21,945 nt of DNA from Wenzhouxiangella sp. (GTDB lineage Bacteria > Pseudomonadota > Gammaproteobacteria > Xanthomonadales > Wenzhouxiangellaceae): positions 1 through 21,945 of the forward strand of contig SKKV01000004.1 in assembly GCA_007123575.1 (NCBI GenBank). Reading direction: 5' to 3'. This document shows, piece after piece, positions 1 to 7,229 of the stretch. The position numbers and the translations under genes were made by a program. Numbering within the stretch: the stretch's first letter is position 1; each line of letters opens with the position of its first letter. Under the pieces are notes generated by a model. That model searched no databases. It was not told where the DNA came from and was given only the letters and a program-made list of their open reading frames with translations.

Positions 1-167
1 AAATCCAGGTTGTCCTCGATTTCCATGACCAGGTTCATGATCTGGACCGAGTCCAGGCCCAGGTCGCCGGTCAGGGCGGCGTCAGGGTCAACCTCGCCCA
101 GTGCTGGGAGCGCTTCTTCCAGCGCCCGGGCCACGGCCGCTTCGACTTTGGCTCTTGTTTCGCTCAT
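1..167 (-). CDS. Acyl carrier protein, 3' end beyond the left edge
   Basis: This partial gene covers the first 55 codons of a small acidic acyl carrier protein. The motif LGLDSVQIMNLVMEIED places the phosphopantetheine-bearing serine at residue 40, followed by the helix II recognition residues expected of ACPs. The ATG at 167-165 overlaps the TGA of the upstream epimerase-like gene (166-164) in an ATGA junction, so the two are translationally coupled. Its place behind a fatty acyl-AMP ligase and a ceramide-reductase-like enzyme suggests a dedicated ACP for sphingolipid synthesis rather than the housekeeping AcpP, which normally sits between fabG and fabF. By family logic the ligase would charge this ACP and a serine palmitoyltransferase would use the acyl-ACP. 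That role is inference; the ACP identity is clear from sequence. Confidence 0.9.
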   Translation of the reverse strand, partial: MSETRAKVEAAVARALEEALPALGEVDPDAALTGDLGLDSVQIMNLVMEIEDNLD

Positions 168-1117
168 TGGTAACGACTCCATCCGGGCAGGTCGATCAGG
201 CAATCTTCAAACATGTTCATTGGTTTCCAGTCAGGACAGCCAGGCAGCTCAGTATTATCACAGACCCAGTCCGGGTGAACCAGCTCGGCGACCTTGCCAG
301 GGACCAGCGCGGGTGGCGTTTTTCCGCTCAGCCTGGCGCCGAACATGTTCAGCGCGCCAACCGTCTTCAGCAGCGCCGGCGGCACCGGGATGGTTCTGAC
401 CGGGCCTTTACGACGCTGAGCGGCGATGCCGGCAATGTCGTGCCAGCTGTAGCCATCCAGCTTCCCGTCGTGCAAGCAGAACAGGCGCTTGCCGCTATCA
501 GTCTGCGCGCCACTGTCAGCCACCGCCAAATCGGCCAGCGCTGCGGCCAGGTCGGCGACCTGCAGCAGCGAGAAGCGTGCCTGCGGCGGGCCGATCCGTG
601 GCAGCAGACCGCGGGCCAGAAAGCGCCACAGCGGTGCCAAAGCTGGATCGTCTGGGCCATATACCGCCGGCGGCCGCACGATCCACCAATCCAGGCCGCT
701 GGTGCTGACCAAGTCCTCGCCGGCGCGTTTGCTGGCCGCGTAGTCCGACAGCGTCGGCTCACGAGCGGCCAGGCTGGATACGTGAACCAGGCGAGCCTCT
801 GGCGCTTGTTCTCGGATCGCGGTAATCAGCCGGTGGCAGCCAGTGGCGTTAGTCCTGGCCAGGTCAACGTAGTTTCGCCCGCTGATACTGCCGGCAATGT
901 GAATGACGGCATTGCAGTCACGGACCAGCTCGGCCAGGCTGGCGGTGTGTTCAAGGCTGCCGCTGATACAGGTCAGGCCGTCGGCGCGGGCCAACTCGCG
1001 GCCGGGTCTGACCAGGGCTTTGACTTTTACCTTGGCGTCAAGCAGGCGAGCCAAGGCGTGTCGCCCAACGAAGCCTGTGGCGCCGGTCAGCGCAATCGTG
1101 CGCTCAATCGCCGGCAT
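164..1117 (-). CDS. NAD(P)-dependent epimerase/dehydratase-fold enzyme, candidate ceramide reductase (CerR-like)
   Basis: This is a 317-residue extended short-chain dehydrogenase. The N-terminal Rossmann signature TGATGFVG (residues 11-18) binds NAD(P). The catalytic triad is visible as the VSS serine pair at 114-115 and YAASK at 126-130. It starts with ATG 7 nt after the acyl-AMP ligase stop and overlaps the ACP start by 4 nt. On sequence alone it is an ordinary NAD-dependent epimerase-family protein. The neighbourhood (acyl-AMP ligase, ACP, and a YghO-like acyltransferase across the divergent promoter region) is that of the bacterial ceramide genes described in Caulobacter, where a protein of this family, CerR, reduces the 3-keto group of oxidised ceramide. 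The family call is secure; the ceramide role is inferred from context. A sugar or sterol-type epimerase is the main alternative. Confidence 0.85.
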   Translation of the reverse strand: MPAIERTIALTGATGFVGRHALARLLDAKVKVKALVRPGRELARADGLTCISGSLEHTASLAELVRDCNAVIHIAGSISGRNYVDLARTNATGCHRLITAIREQAPEARLVHVSSLAAREPTLSDYAASKRAGEDLVSTSGLDWWIVRPPAVYGPDDPALAPLWRFLARGLLPRIGPPQARFSLLQVADLAAALADLAVADSGAQTDSGKRLFCLHDGKLDGYSWHDIAGIAAQRRKGPVRTIPVPPALLKTVGALNMFGARLSGKTPPALVPGKVAELVHPDWVCDNTELPGCPDWKPMNMFEDCLIDLPGWSRYQ

Positions 1118-1124
1118 GCTCGGG

Positions 1125-2918
1125 TTAGCTGCGGGTGTCTTCTACCGCCTCGGTGTGCGGTGTGCGGTCGACCAGTTCCTGCGGCAGGATCTGGTTTTTC
1201 TCCAGGCCGTTGCGCTTGATGAAATCCAGGCGCGCGCCGCTGCGAGACAGCTTGCCCGATGAGGTGCGGGGCAGGGTGTGCAGCGGAACCAGCTCAATCA
1301 GACAGGCAATGCCGAATTCCGACTGGATGCGCTGCTTCAGACGCTCGACCAGGCTGGCCTGGCGGAAGGCGTCGCGCTCGCGGCACTGCACGACCAGCAC
1401 CGCAACCTCGGTACCGTCTTCGCCGGGTATGGAAAACGCCGAGGCATCTTCCGGTCGAATTTCCGGCTGCTGCTCGGCAACATATTCCAGGTCCTGCGGC
1501 CAGATATTGCGACCGTTGATGATCAGCAAGTCCTTGGCCCGGCCGGTGATGAATAGCGAGTCGCCAGCGCGGTAGCCGATATCACCGGTGTTCAGCCAGC
1601 CGTCGCCGCTGAGTGCGGCCTGGCTGGCTTCGAGGTTGTTGGCATAGCCGTTCATGACGCTGGGGCCACGCAGGAAAATGGTGCCGCAGCAACGTTCGGC
1701 AACCAGCTCGCTGTCCGGCCCGCGAATTTCTACCTCGTATTCGGGCAGCGGGCGACCGCAGTTGACAAAAGCGCTGACTCGATGGCGCTTGTCGGTTGGG
1801 CCCAGCGGCTGGGCCCTGCGCTCTTGGGCAAGCACGTCGGCGTCAAGCAGGTCGACTTCCAGGCCCTGGCCAAGCGGAGCGAAGCTGACTGCCAGGGAGC
1901 ACTCGGCCATGCCGTAGCAGGGCAAAAAGGATGAGGCATGGAAACCAGCCGGCCCGAGTGTGTCGGCAAAGCGGTTCAGCCAGGCCGAGCGGATCATTTC
2001 GGCACCGACACCGGCGACGCGCCATGATGACAGGTCGAAGCGTTCGACATCGCTGTCACGCAGACGGCGAGCGCACAGTGCATAACCGAACGGCGGGCTG
2101 AAGGAAATGGTGGCCCGGTTTTCCGACATCAGGCTCAGCCACAGGCGCGGCCGCATGGCGAATTCGCGGGTGCCCAGGTAGTCCACGGACAGCTGCGAGA
2201 CCACCGGACCGAGAATCAGGCCGACCAGGCCCATATCGTGGTAATAGGGCAGCCAGGACATGAAGCGGTCGCCGCGCCGGATCTGGACGCCGTACTGCAG
2301 GATGCCGGACAGGTTGTTGAGAACGGCCCGCTGGGTAATCATGGTGCCGCGCGGGAACCGCGTGCTGCCGGAGGTGTATTGCAGGTAGGCCAGCTCCTCC
2401 AGGTCGGGCGGCGCGGGCAGGTTGTCGGCCGGCTCCAATGCCATGAAATCTTCCAGCGTGCCGCTGACTTCAAGCTCCAGCCCGTCTGATGCTTCGACCA
2501 GGAAGCTGTGGAAGGTATCCGGGGCGAAAGCGGCGCGAGCCCGGCAATCGCGCAGCATGGCCTGCAGATGAGAGACGAAAGCTTCGCGCCCGCCGAGGTG
2601 CACGGCAGCAGGCAGCGGGACGGGCACGAGCCCGGCGTATTGGCAGGCAAAGAACAGGACCAGGAAATCAGGATGCGTATCAGCAACCAGTGCTATCGTG
2701 GACCCTCGCTCCAGATTCAGGCCATGCAAGCGATGAGCAAGCGAACGCGCCTGGCGACGCAGCTCGGCGTAGGTCAGAACACGGGTCAACTGCCCGCGAC
2801 CGTCGTAGAAATTACAGCCGGTCGTGCCCTGGGCGGCATAGTCAAGCGCCTCGGCCAGGCTTCGATAGCCAGTGGTCTTCAGGGGCAGGGAGTTGTTGGT
2901 CGGAGTAGGATGCTGCAT
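1125..2918 (-). CDS. Fatty acyl-AMP ligase / acyl-ACP synthetase (ANL superfamily)
   Basis: This adenylate-forming enzyme activates a fatty acid to acyl-AMP, most likely for transfer to the adjacent ACP. With the ATG at 2918 it has 597 residues. Visible motifs are the P-loop YTSGSTRFPRGT (about 181-192), WLPYYHDMGL (about 222-231), PCYGMAE (about 333-339), GRAKDLLIINGRN (about 459-471) and the C-terminal lysine in TSSGKLSR (about residue 555). The YHDMGL and GRN-x-PQD patterns are those of FAAL-type ligases rather than FadD acyl-CoA synthetases. An upstream in-frame TTG at 2981 and ATG at 2957 exist. The predicted promoter at 2991-3019 would begin transcription almost on the TTG, which favours 2918; an AAGAAGGGA stretch precedes it at a longish distance. 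The gene is first of a leftward operon with the reductase-like gene and ACP. In the inferred ceramide pathway it supplies acyl-ACP to serine palmitoyltransferase. Confidence 0.88.
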   Translation of the reverse strand: MQHPTPTNNSLPLKTTGYRSLAEALDYAAQGTTGCNFYDGRGQLTRVLTYAELRRQARSLAHRLHGLNLERGSTIALVADTHPDFLVLFFACQYAGLVPVPLPAAVHLGGREAFVSHLQAMLRDCRARAAFAPDTFHSFLVEASDGLELEVSGTLEDFMALEPADNLPAPPDLEELAYLQYTSGSTRFPRGTMITQRAVLNNLSGILQYGVQIRRGDRFMSWLPYYHDMGLVGLILGPVVSQLSVDYLGTREFAMRPRLWLSLMSENRATISFSPPFGYALCARRLRDSDVERFDLSSWRVAGVGAEMIRSAWLNRFADTLGPAGFHASSFLPCYGMAECSLAVSFAPLGQGLEVDLLDADVLAQERRAQPLGPTDKRHRVSAFVNCGRPLPEYEVEIRGPDSELVAERCCGTIFLRGPSVMNGYANNLEASQAALSGDGWLNTGDIGYRAGDSLFITGRAKDLLIINGRNIWPQDLEYVAEQQPEIRPEDASAFSIPGEDGTEVAVLVVQCRERDAFRQASLVERLKQRIQSEFGIACLIELVPLHTLPRTSSGKLSRSGARLDFIKRNGLEKNQILPQELVDRTPHTEAVEDTRS

Positions 2919-2990
2919 CAAAGTTTTGGTATCCCTTCTTGTTGTAGCGTCCCGCATGGGATTCTTATTATATTCAAACAATAACCTGCC

Positions 2991-3019
2991 ATTATAAGTG
3001 CCTGCTTACCTGATGGAAA
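2991..3019 (-). promoter_or_regulatory. Sigma-70-type promoter for the ligase-reductase-ACP operon
   Basis: On the minus strand a perfect -10 hexamer TATAAT (2996-2991) sits exactly 17 nt downstream of TTTCCA (3019-3014), a 4/6 match to TTGACA. Transcription would start near 2984, giving a leader of about 65 nt before the ATG at 2918. This supports the shorter start of the ligase. The call rests on consensus match and location in a divergent intergenic region only. Confidence 0.55.
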
Positions 3020-3124
3020 CCTTCAATTATGCTGCGGTCATCGTTTGAGAAGTATTAGCATGGCTGATTCACGCGTTTCGGCCGTTATCTTGCTGTCATT
3101 TGCTCGCTTTGGTGGGTTAAAAGC

Positions 3125-4270
3125 ATGAATTCCAGTTCCCAATCAGGGCAGGTCGAGAGCGTTTCCGGGCGCGCTGCCTGGCAAGCCTTTTTCGACTTTC
3201 CACGCCAAGTATATGCCAGCGATCCCAGCTGGGTCGAGCCGCTGAAGTTCGAGCGCAAGCGCCAGTGGTCGCCGGGCAACCCGTGGTTTGAGCATGCCGA
3301 GGCCCAGGCGTTCGTGCTTCGACGCCGGGGCCAGGTAGTCGGCACGATCAGCGCCCAGATCGACCATCTTCAGCCGGAGGAAGGTGGAAGTCGGGTCGGC
3401 TATTTTGGCCAGCTTGAGAGCCTGAATGACGCAGAAAGTTTCCGCCTGCTGCTGGACGCGGCCGGTGACTGGCTGCGGGCGCGCGGCTGCACGGAGATGC
3501 GAGGGCCTTACGACCTGTCAATCAACCAGTCCTGTGGCCTGCTGGTGGAGGGTCGAGACACCCCGCCGATGGTCCTGATGGGGCATGCACCGGCCTGGTA
3601 CGCAGAGCACCTGGAGGCTGCCGGCATGCGTCCGGTCATGGACATGCTGGCCTACCTGCTGCCGCCGGACTTCGAGCCGCCTCCGGCGATGCAGCGTCTG
3701 CTGGCCAGGGCCAGCAAACGGATGACGCTGCGGCCAATGGATTTTTCGCGCTACGGCGAGGAAATCGACTTGTTGCGCTTGCTGTTCAACGATGCCTGGT
3801 CGGAAAACTGGGGTTTCGTGCCCCTGACTGAAAACGAGTTTCGGGCCACCGGGCGCGAGCTGCGGCAGATCATTCGGCCAGGCTACACGTGTATTGCCGA
3901 AGTGGATGGTGAAGCCGCTGGCTTTATCGTTGCCCTCCCGAATATCAACGAATTGATCAAGGATCTTGACGGCCGCTTGCTGCCGCTGGGGTGGGCAAAG
4001 CTGTTGTGGCGCCTGAAGCGCCGTCGGGCGACAACGGCCCGGGTGCCCTTGATGGGAGTGAAGCGGCAGTTTCAGCGCGGACCGCTGGGTGCTGCGATCA
4101 GCTTCGGTATGATCGACCAGGTGCGGCACGCTCTGGACGCCGACGGTATTCGAACGGTAGAACTCTCCTGGATTCTGGAGACCAATCAGGGCATGAACAA
4201 CCTGATCAAAACCATGGGTGGAAAACTGTATAAGCGCTATCGGATGTTTCAGCGCAGGCTGGGCGATTAA
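3125..4270 (+). CDS. YghO-family GNAT-like acyltransferase, candidate bacterial ceramide synthase (bCerS-like)
   Basis: This 381-residue protein shows the YghO-type pattern: DPSWVEPL (33-40), NPWFEHAEAQAF (52-63), a GNAT-like strand with GQVVGTISAQID (69-80), GYFGQLES (92-99), and the central block MRGPYDLSINQSCGLLVEG (125-143) followed by DTPPMVLMGH. A second GNAT-like half runs from about residue 200 to the end, closing with ETNQGMNNLIKTMGGKLYKRYR, typical of an acyl-CoA-binding fold. No signal peptide or membrane segment is evident. Members of this family are often annotated as hypothetical or N-acetyltransferase. From memory of the Caulobacter work, bCerS, which N-acylates 3-ketosphinganine, belongs to this type, and the divergent ligase-reductase-ACP operon supports that role. 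The ATG lies behind a weak GGTGGG Shine-Dalgarno-like stretch. The stop overlaps the next start as TAATG. The family call is fairly firm; the substrate is inferred. Confidence 0.78.
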   Translation: MNSSSQSGQVESVSGRAAWQAFFDFPRQVYASDPSWVEPLKFERKRQWSPGNPWFEHAEAQAFVLRRRGQVVGTISAQIDHLQPEEGGSRVGYFGQLESLNDAESFRLLLDAAGDWLRARGCTEMRGPYDLSINQSCGLLVEGRDTPPMVLMGHAPAWYAEHLEAAGMRPVMDMLAYLLPPDFEPPPAMQRLLARASKRMTLRPMDFSRYGEEIDLLRLLFNDAWSENWGFVPLTENEFRATGRELRQIIRPGYTCIAEVDGEAAGFIVALPNINELIKDLDGRLLPLGWAKLLWRLKRRRATTARVPLMGVKRQFQRGPLGAAISFGMIDQVRHALDADGIRTVELSWILETNQGMNNLIKTMGGKLYKRYRMFQRRLGD

Positions 4271-5058
4271 TGGCTGCCATTGACGTCATTGTATTAGCCG
4301 GCGACCGTGGCCCTGACGATCCGCTGGCGCAAGCGGCCAAGGTGCCCGGGAAGACACTGGTGCCGGTGGCTGGTGAGGCTATGCTGACGCGTTCGCTCAG
4401 AGGCCTGGCGGCATGGTCCCGGCTTGGGAGGATAGTCCTGGTGGCGCCGGCCAGTGCCGAGTATCGGGACGCGGCCGCCGCCAGCGGGTTCGATAGCAAG
4501 CGCCGGCTGATCATCGAACCGGACAAGTCTCCCAGCGCCAGCGTTGGCAAGGCCCTTGCCGCAGCCGGCCCGGCAAGGCCCATCGTGCTGACGACGGCCG
4601 ATCATGTTTTGATCAAGCCCGCCTGGCTGGACCAGTTGCTGGCTTGCGGTGGCGATGCTGATCTGCTAGTCGGGCTGGCGGATTACGATCAAGTCATGCA
4701 GCGTTTCCCGGGTAGCCGGCGAACGCGCTATCGTTTTTCGGACCGCTCAGTTTGTGGCGCGAACTTGTTTCTTTTTCGCGCCGGCCGGGCGGACAAGATG
4801 GTTGAGCGCTGGCGATCGATTGAGCAGGATCGCAAGCGACCGTGGCGAGTCGTTTCAATGCTGGGCTGGGCCAACCTGGCGCGCTATCTGGCTGGGCACT
4901 TGAGCTTGAGAGCGGGTTTTTCCGCTTTGTCTCGAGCCCTTGATGTGAAAGTGGCCGCCTGTCTGCTGGAGGATCCCCTGGCCGCCGTTGACGTCGACTC
5001 GGCATCCGACCTGGCCCTGGTCGAGTCAGTGCTGGCCGAAGGCTCATCGTCGTGCTGA
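4270..5058 (+). CDS. MobA-like nucleotidyltransferase domain protein
   Basis: This 262-residue protein has the nucleotidyltransferase (GT-A-like) fold of the MobA/IspD group. It opens with IVLAGDRG (7-14), carries lysines at 24 and 28 in the loop that usually contacts the nucleotide, has TTADH at 108-112 with a likely metal-binding aspartate at 111, and ends with VDVDSASDLALVE, a common closing motif in NTP transferases. The start shares one base with the previous stop (TAATG) and the end overlaps lptF by 7 nt, so it is embedded in the acyltransferase-lptFG operon. No molybdopterin genes are nearby, so MobA itself is unlikely. A plausible role, by inference only, is activating a headgroup (CDP- or NDP-linked) for a ceramide-derived lipid or another envelope glycolipid. 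The donor nucleotide and acceptor cannot be read from the sequence. Confidence 0.7.
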   Translation: MAAIDVIVLAGDRGPDDPLAQAAKVPGKTLVPVAGEAMLTRSLRGLAAWSRLGRIVLVAPASAEYRDAAAASGFDSKRRLIIEPDKSPSASVGKALAAAGPARPIVLTTADHVLIKPAWLDQLLACGGDADLLVGLADYDQVMQRFPGSRRTRYRFSDRSVCGANLFLFRAGRADKMVERWRSIEQDRKRPWRVVSMLGWANLARYLAGHLSLRAGFSALSRALDVKVAACLLEDPLAAVDVDSASDLALVESVLAEGSSSC

Positions 5059-6119
5059 TCATCGAACGCTATCTCGCTCGCGAAATCCTGCGCCCCGCCG
5101 TGGGGGTTTTCGTTTTTCTGGTCGTGGTGGTGCTGGTGTTTTACGCCAGCCAGCTCCTTGGTCGGGCGGCGGTCGAGGGGCTTCCGATGGAGGTCGTATT
5201 GAACATGGCGGCGCTGCGTTTGGGGATCTTTCTGGACGTGCTGATCCCGATTGCATTGCTGCTCGGCATTGTTACCGGCTTGGGACGATTACAGTCGGCT
5301 CACGAGATTGTCGCTCTGGCCGCCGTGGGGGGGGGGCGTCGCCGGGTTGTAATCGCGGTTGGCTTTTGGGTGTTGCTGCTGGCCGCTGTTGTTGCGGCGC
5401 TGTCGATGGTGTTTCGACCCTGGGCTTACAGCACGGTGTATGCGCTGGAGCGCGAAATGGCCGCCGAACTCAATCTGGAGCGGATCGAGCCAGGGCGATT
5501 CCAGGTCGGCGACCAGACCTGGTTGCTGTATGCCGAGGGCCGCAGTGGGGGCGGGCTGGACGATGTCATGGTTCATCAGCGCATGCCGGATTTCGACGGC
5601 TTGCTGCGCGCACAGCGACTTGAGCAGGAAGAGCTGGATGACGGGATGCATCGGCTGGTTTTTAGCGGTGAGGTTCACAGCTATCGCATCGAGCATGACG
5701 GTAGCCGCGACCTGATCGGGCATTTTGACCACTTCGAGATTCTTTTTCTCGGCCGCTCGCCGCCGGAACGCAAGCAGCTTCGTCGCGCCATGGCGACTGA
5801 TGCCTTGGTTGGCACCAACGAGCCGATCGAGCTGGCCGAGCTGCACTGGCGGCTGGTCAGTCCGATCTCGGTGCTGGTGCTGGCCCTGGCTGCGATTGCC
5901 ATGAGCCGGATCAATCCGCGGCTGGGGCAGTCGGCCCGGGTGCTGGGCGCATCGGTGGTCGGTACGCTCTATTTCAGCGTACTCGGGGTGCTGATCAACT
6001 GGCTGGAGCAGGGTAGCCTGACGCCCTGGCCGGGCGTGTACTTGGCGCCGTTGGGCTTGCTACTTGTCCTCGCCATTCGCTACTGGCTGGTGCAGCGAGG
6101 GCCGGGAGCGCCGCTATGA
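5052..6119 (+). CDS. lptF: LptF, LPS export ABC transporter permease (YjgP/YjgQ family)
   Basis: This 355-residue inner-membrane permease has the LptF layout. An N-terminal IERYLAREIL amphipathic start is followed by three membrane segments (about 17-35, 58-78 and 99-120). A periplasmic beta-jellyroll region spans about 130-265, and three C-terminal segments follow ELHWRLVSPISVLVLALAAI. The HEIVALAAVGGG block (84-95) corresponds to the family's coupling-helix region that contacts LptB. LptF pairs with LptG and the LptB ATPase to extract LPS from the inner membrane towards LptC/A/D. The start is GTG at 5052, chosen because LIIERYL is the family N-terminus; it overlaps the nucleotidyltransferase stop by 7 nt. 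lptG follows with an ATGA overlap. A run of ten G at 5327-5336 encodes Gly93-95. Unlike the usual pepA-linked setting of lptFG in gammaproteobacteria, this copy sits behind sphingolipid-type genes. Confidence 0.9.
   Translation: MLIIERYLAREILRPAVGVFVFLVVVVLVFYASQLLGRAAVEGLPMEVVLNMAALRLGIFLDVLIPIALLLGIVTGLGRLQSAHEIVALAAVGGGRRRVVIAVGFWVLLLAAVVAALSMVFRPWAYSTVYALEREMAAELNLERIEPGRFQVGDQTWLLYAEGRSGGGLDDVMVHQRMPDFDGLLRAQRLEQEELDDGMHRLVFSGEVHSYRIEHDGSRDLIGHFDHFEILFLGRSPPERKQLRRAMATDALVGTNEPIELAELHWRLVSPISVLVLALAAIAMSRINPRLGQSARVLGASVVGTLYFSVLGVLINWLEQGSLTPWPGVYLAPLGLLLVLAIRYWLVQRGPGAPL
5327..5336 (+). repeat. G10 homopolymer inside lptF
   Basis: Ten consecutive G residues lie in the lptF reading frame and encode part of Val92 and Gly93-Gly95. 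The frame is intact as given. A one-base slip would truncate LptF within the first third of the protein, before the periplasmic domain. Confidence 0.95.
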
Positions 6120-7186
6120 AGATTCTGGCCGGCTACATGATCGATCGCCTGGTCCGGTCGTTCCTGGTTTCGGCCGTGGCTGTTGGCGCGCTGCTTTGGC
6201 TGATGGAGCTGTTACAGGTCCTCGAGCAAGGCCTGAGCGGTGTTGGCGGCGTTTTTGTGCTTGCTTTCGAGGCATTCCTGATCGTGCCCGAAGGGCTGGT
6301 GGATCTGCTGCCGGTGATTACCGTGCTGGCCACGGCCGCGGCGATGAGTGGGTTTCAGGCACGCAACGAATTGACCGTGATGCGTGCTTCCGGCATTTCC
6401 ATCTGGCGCCTGACGGCGATCGCCCTTGTTCCTGGTTTCGGCATTGCATTGCTTGCCCTGGCCGCGCTGCAATGGGTCACCCCCTTGGTTCATCAGGGGC
6501 CGGAACGGGTCATTGGCGCCGCCTTGGGGGAAAGTGGATTGTGGCATCCCTGGCATGGGCTGTGGATGCGCCAGGGCGATGAGTTTCTGAACGTGCAGAG
6601 TCTGCACCTGGGCAGAATCCCGACTGACATCAACCTCTACCAGTTCAGCCCGGAAGGTGAGCTCGAGCGCCATGTTCGGGCAGAGCAAGCGCTGGTCCAG
6701 CCCGATGGCGCCTGGCGCATGGAAAACGTCCAGATTCGTGAATTGTCCAACCGAGATGAAGGTTACTTTCAGTACAGCCCGGAACTGGTTTGGGAGTCCT
6801 TCCTGGGGGTGCGGCAGCTCGAGCTGCTACTGAGTCCGCCAGCCAGTCTGCCGCTAAGCGATCTTTGGCGGTATGTCGATGACTTGAAGCGCAGGGGGCA
6901 AGAGGTGGCCGAATTCGAGATGGTGTTGTGGCGGCGTTTAGCGCTGCCCTTGACCTGCTTAGGCATGGTTTTGGCGGCCATGGCAACCTCGGCAGTGCCA
7001 CTAAAAAGTCGGGCGGTGAGTATTCGCTTGGTTGGAGCGCTAACGCTTGGACTTGGGTTTCAACTTATCACGGAATTGGTCAGCTATTCTGCCTTGGTGA
7101 TGGGATGGCCGGTTATTCCAACCGCTATCGGACCGCCGTTGATTTTGGCGGCGTTCGCCTGGTGGCTGCTTAAAAAAGCCCGCTGA
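6116..7186 (+). CDS. lptG: LptG, LPS export ABC transporter permease
   Basis: This 356-residue partner of LptF has three N-terminal membrane segments (about 16-33, 60-78 and 97-118). The motif NELTVMRASGISIWRL (84-99) is diagnostic for the LptF/G coupling helix. A periplasmic jellyroll runs over about 125-270, and three C-terminal segments end in WWLLKKAR. The ATG at 6116 overlaps the lptF stop by 4 nt. In the E. coli protein, lysines 34, 40 and 41 at the end of the first membrane helix contact LPS. Here the same positions are Gln34, Leu40 and Ser41, so that basic patch is missing. From memory, these lysines are not strictly conserved in other gammaproteobacteria, so this alone does not show a changed cargo. 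The gene ends one base before a 14-bp perfect inverted repeat. It is the last gene of the rightward operon starting at 3125. Confidence 0.9.
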   Translation: MKILAGYMIDRLVRSFLVSAVAVGALLWLMELLQVLEQGLSGVGGVFVLAFEAFLIVPEGLVDLLPVITVLATAAAMSGFQARNELTVMRASGISIWRLTAIALVPGFGIALLALAALQWVTPLVHQGPERVIGAALGESGLWHPWHGLWMRQGDEFLNVQSLHLGRIPTDINLYQFSPEGELERHVRAEQALVQPDGAWRMENVQIRELSNRDEGYFQYSPELVWESFLGVRQLELLLSPPASLPLSDLWRYVDDLKRRGQEVAEFEMVLWRRLALPLTCLGMVLAAMATSAVPLKSRAVSIRLVGALTLGLGFQLITELVSYSALVMGWPVIPTAIGPPLILAAFAWWLLKKAR

Positions 7187-7229
7187 GGGTATTAACCCGG
7201 CAACCAAACAGGTTTCCGGGTTAATACCC
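7187..7229. terminator. 14-bp perfect inverted repeat after lptG, probable operon end
   Basis: GGGTATTAACCCGG (7187-7200) and its exact reverse complement CCGGGTTAATACCC (7216-7229) enclose a 15-nt loop. The left arm begins immediately after the lptG TGA. No T-run follows on either strand, so this may be a processing or stability hairpin, or a Rho-dependent end with a protective stem. It lies between two convergent genes and could serve both. Confidence 0.6.

Noticed and set aside
101..1219. Long open frame on the plus strand (372 codons) opposite the reductase-like gene
   Set aside because: It is the antisense shadow of a clear Rossmann enzyme in high-GC DNA and has no recognisable motif.
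1125..2918. Annotation as FadD long-chain acyl-CoA synthetase
   Set aside because: The YHDMGL, PCYGMAE and GRN-x-PQD motifs, together with the nearby ACP gene, favour an acyl-AMP/acyl-ACP ligase.
4270..5058. Annotation as molybdenum cofactor guanylyltransferase MobA
   Set aside because: Only the fold matches. The neighbours are lipid and LPS-transport genes and no molybdopterin genes are present.
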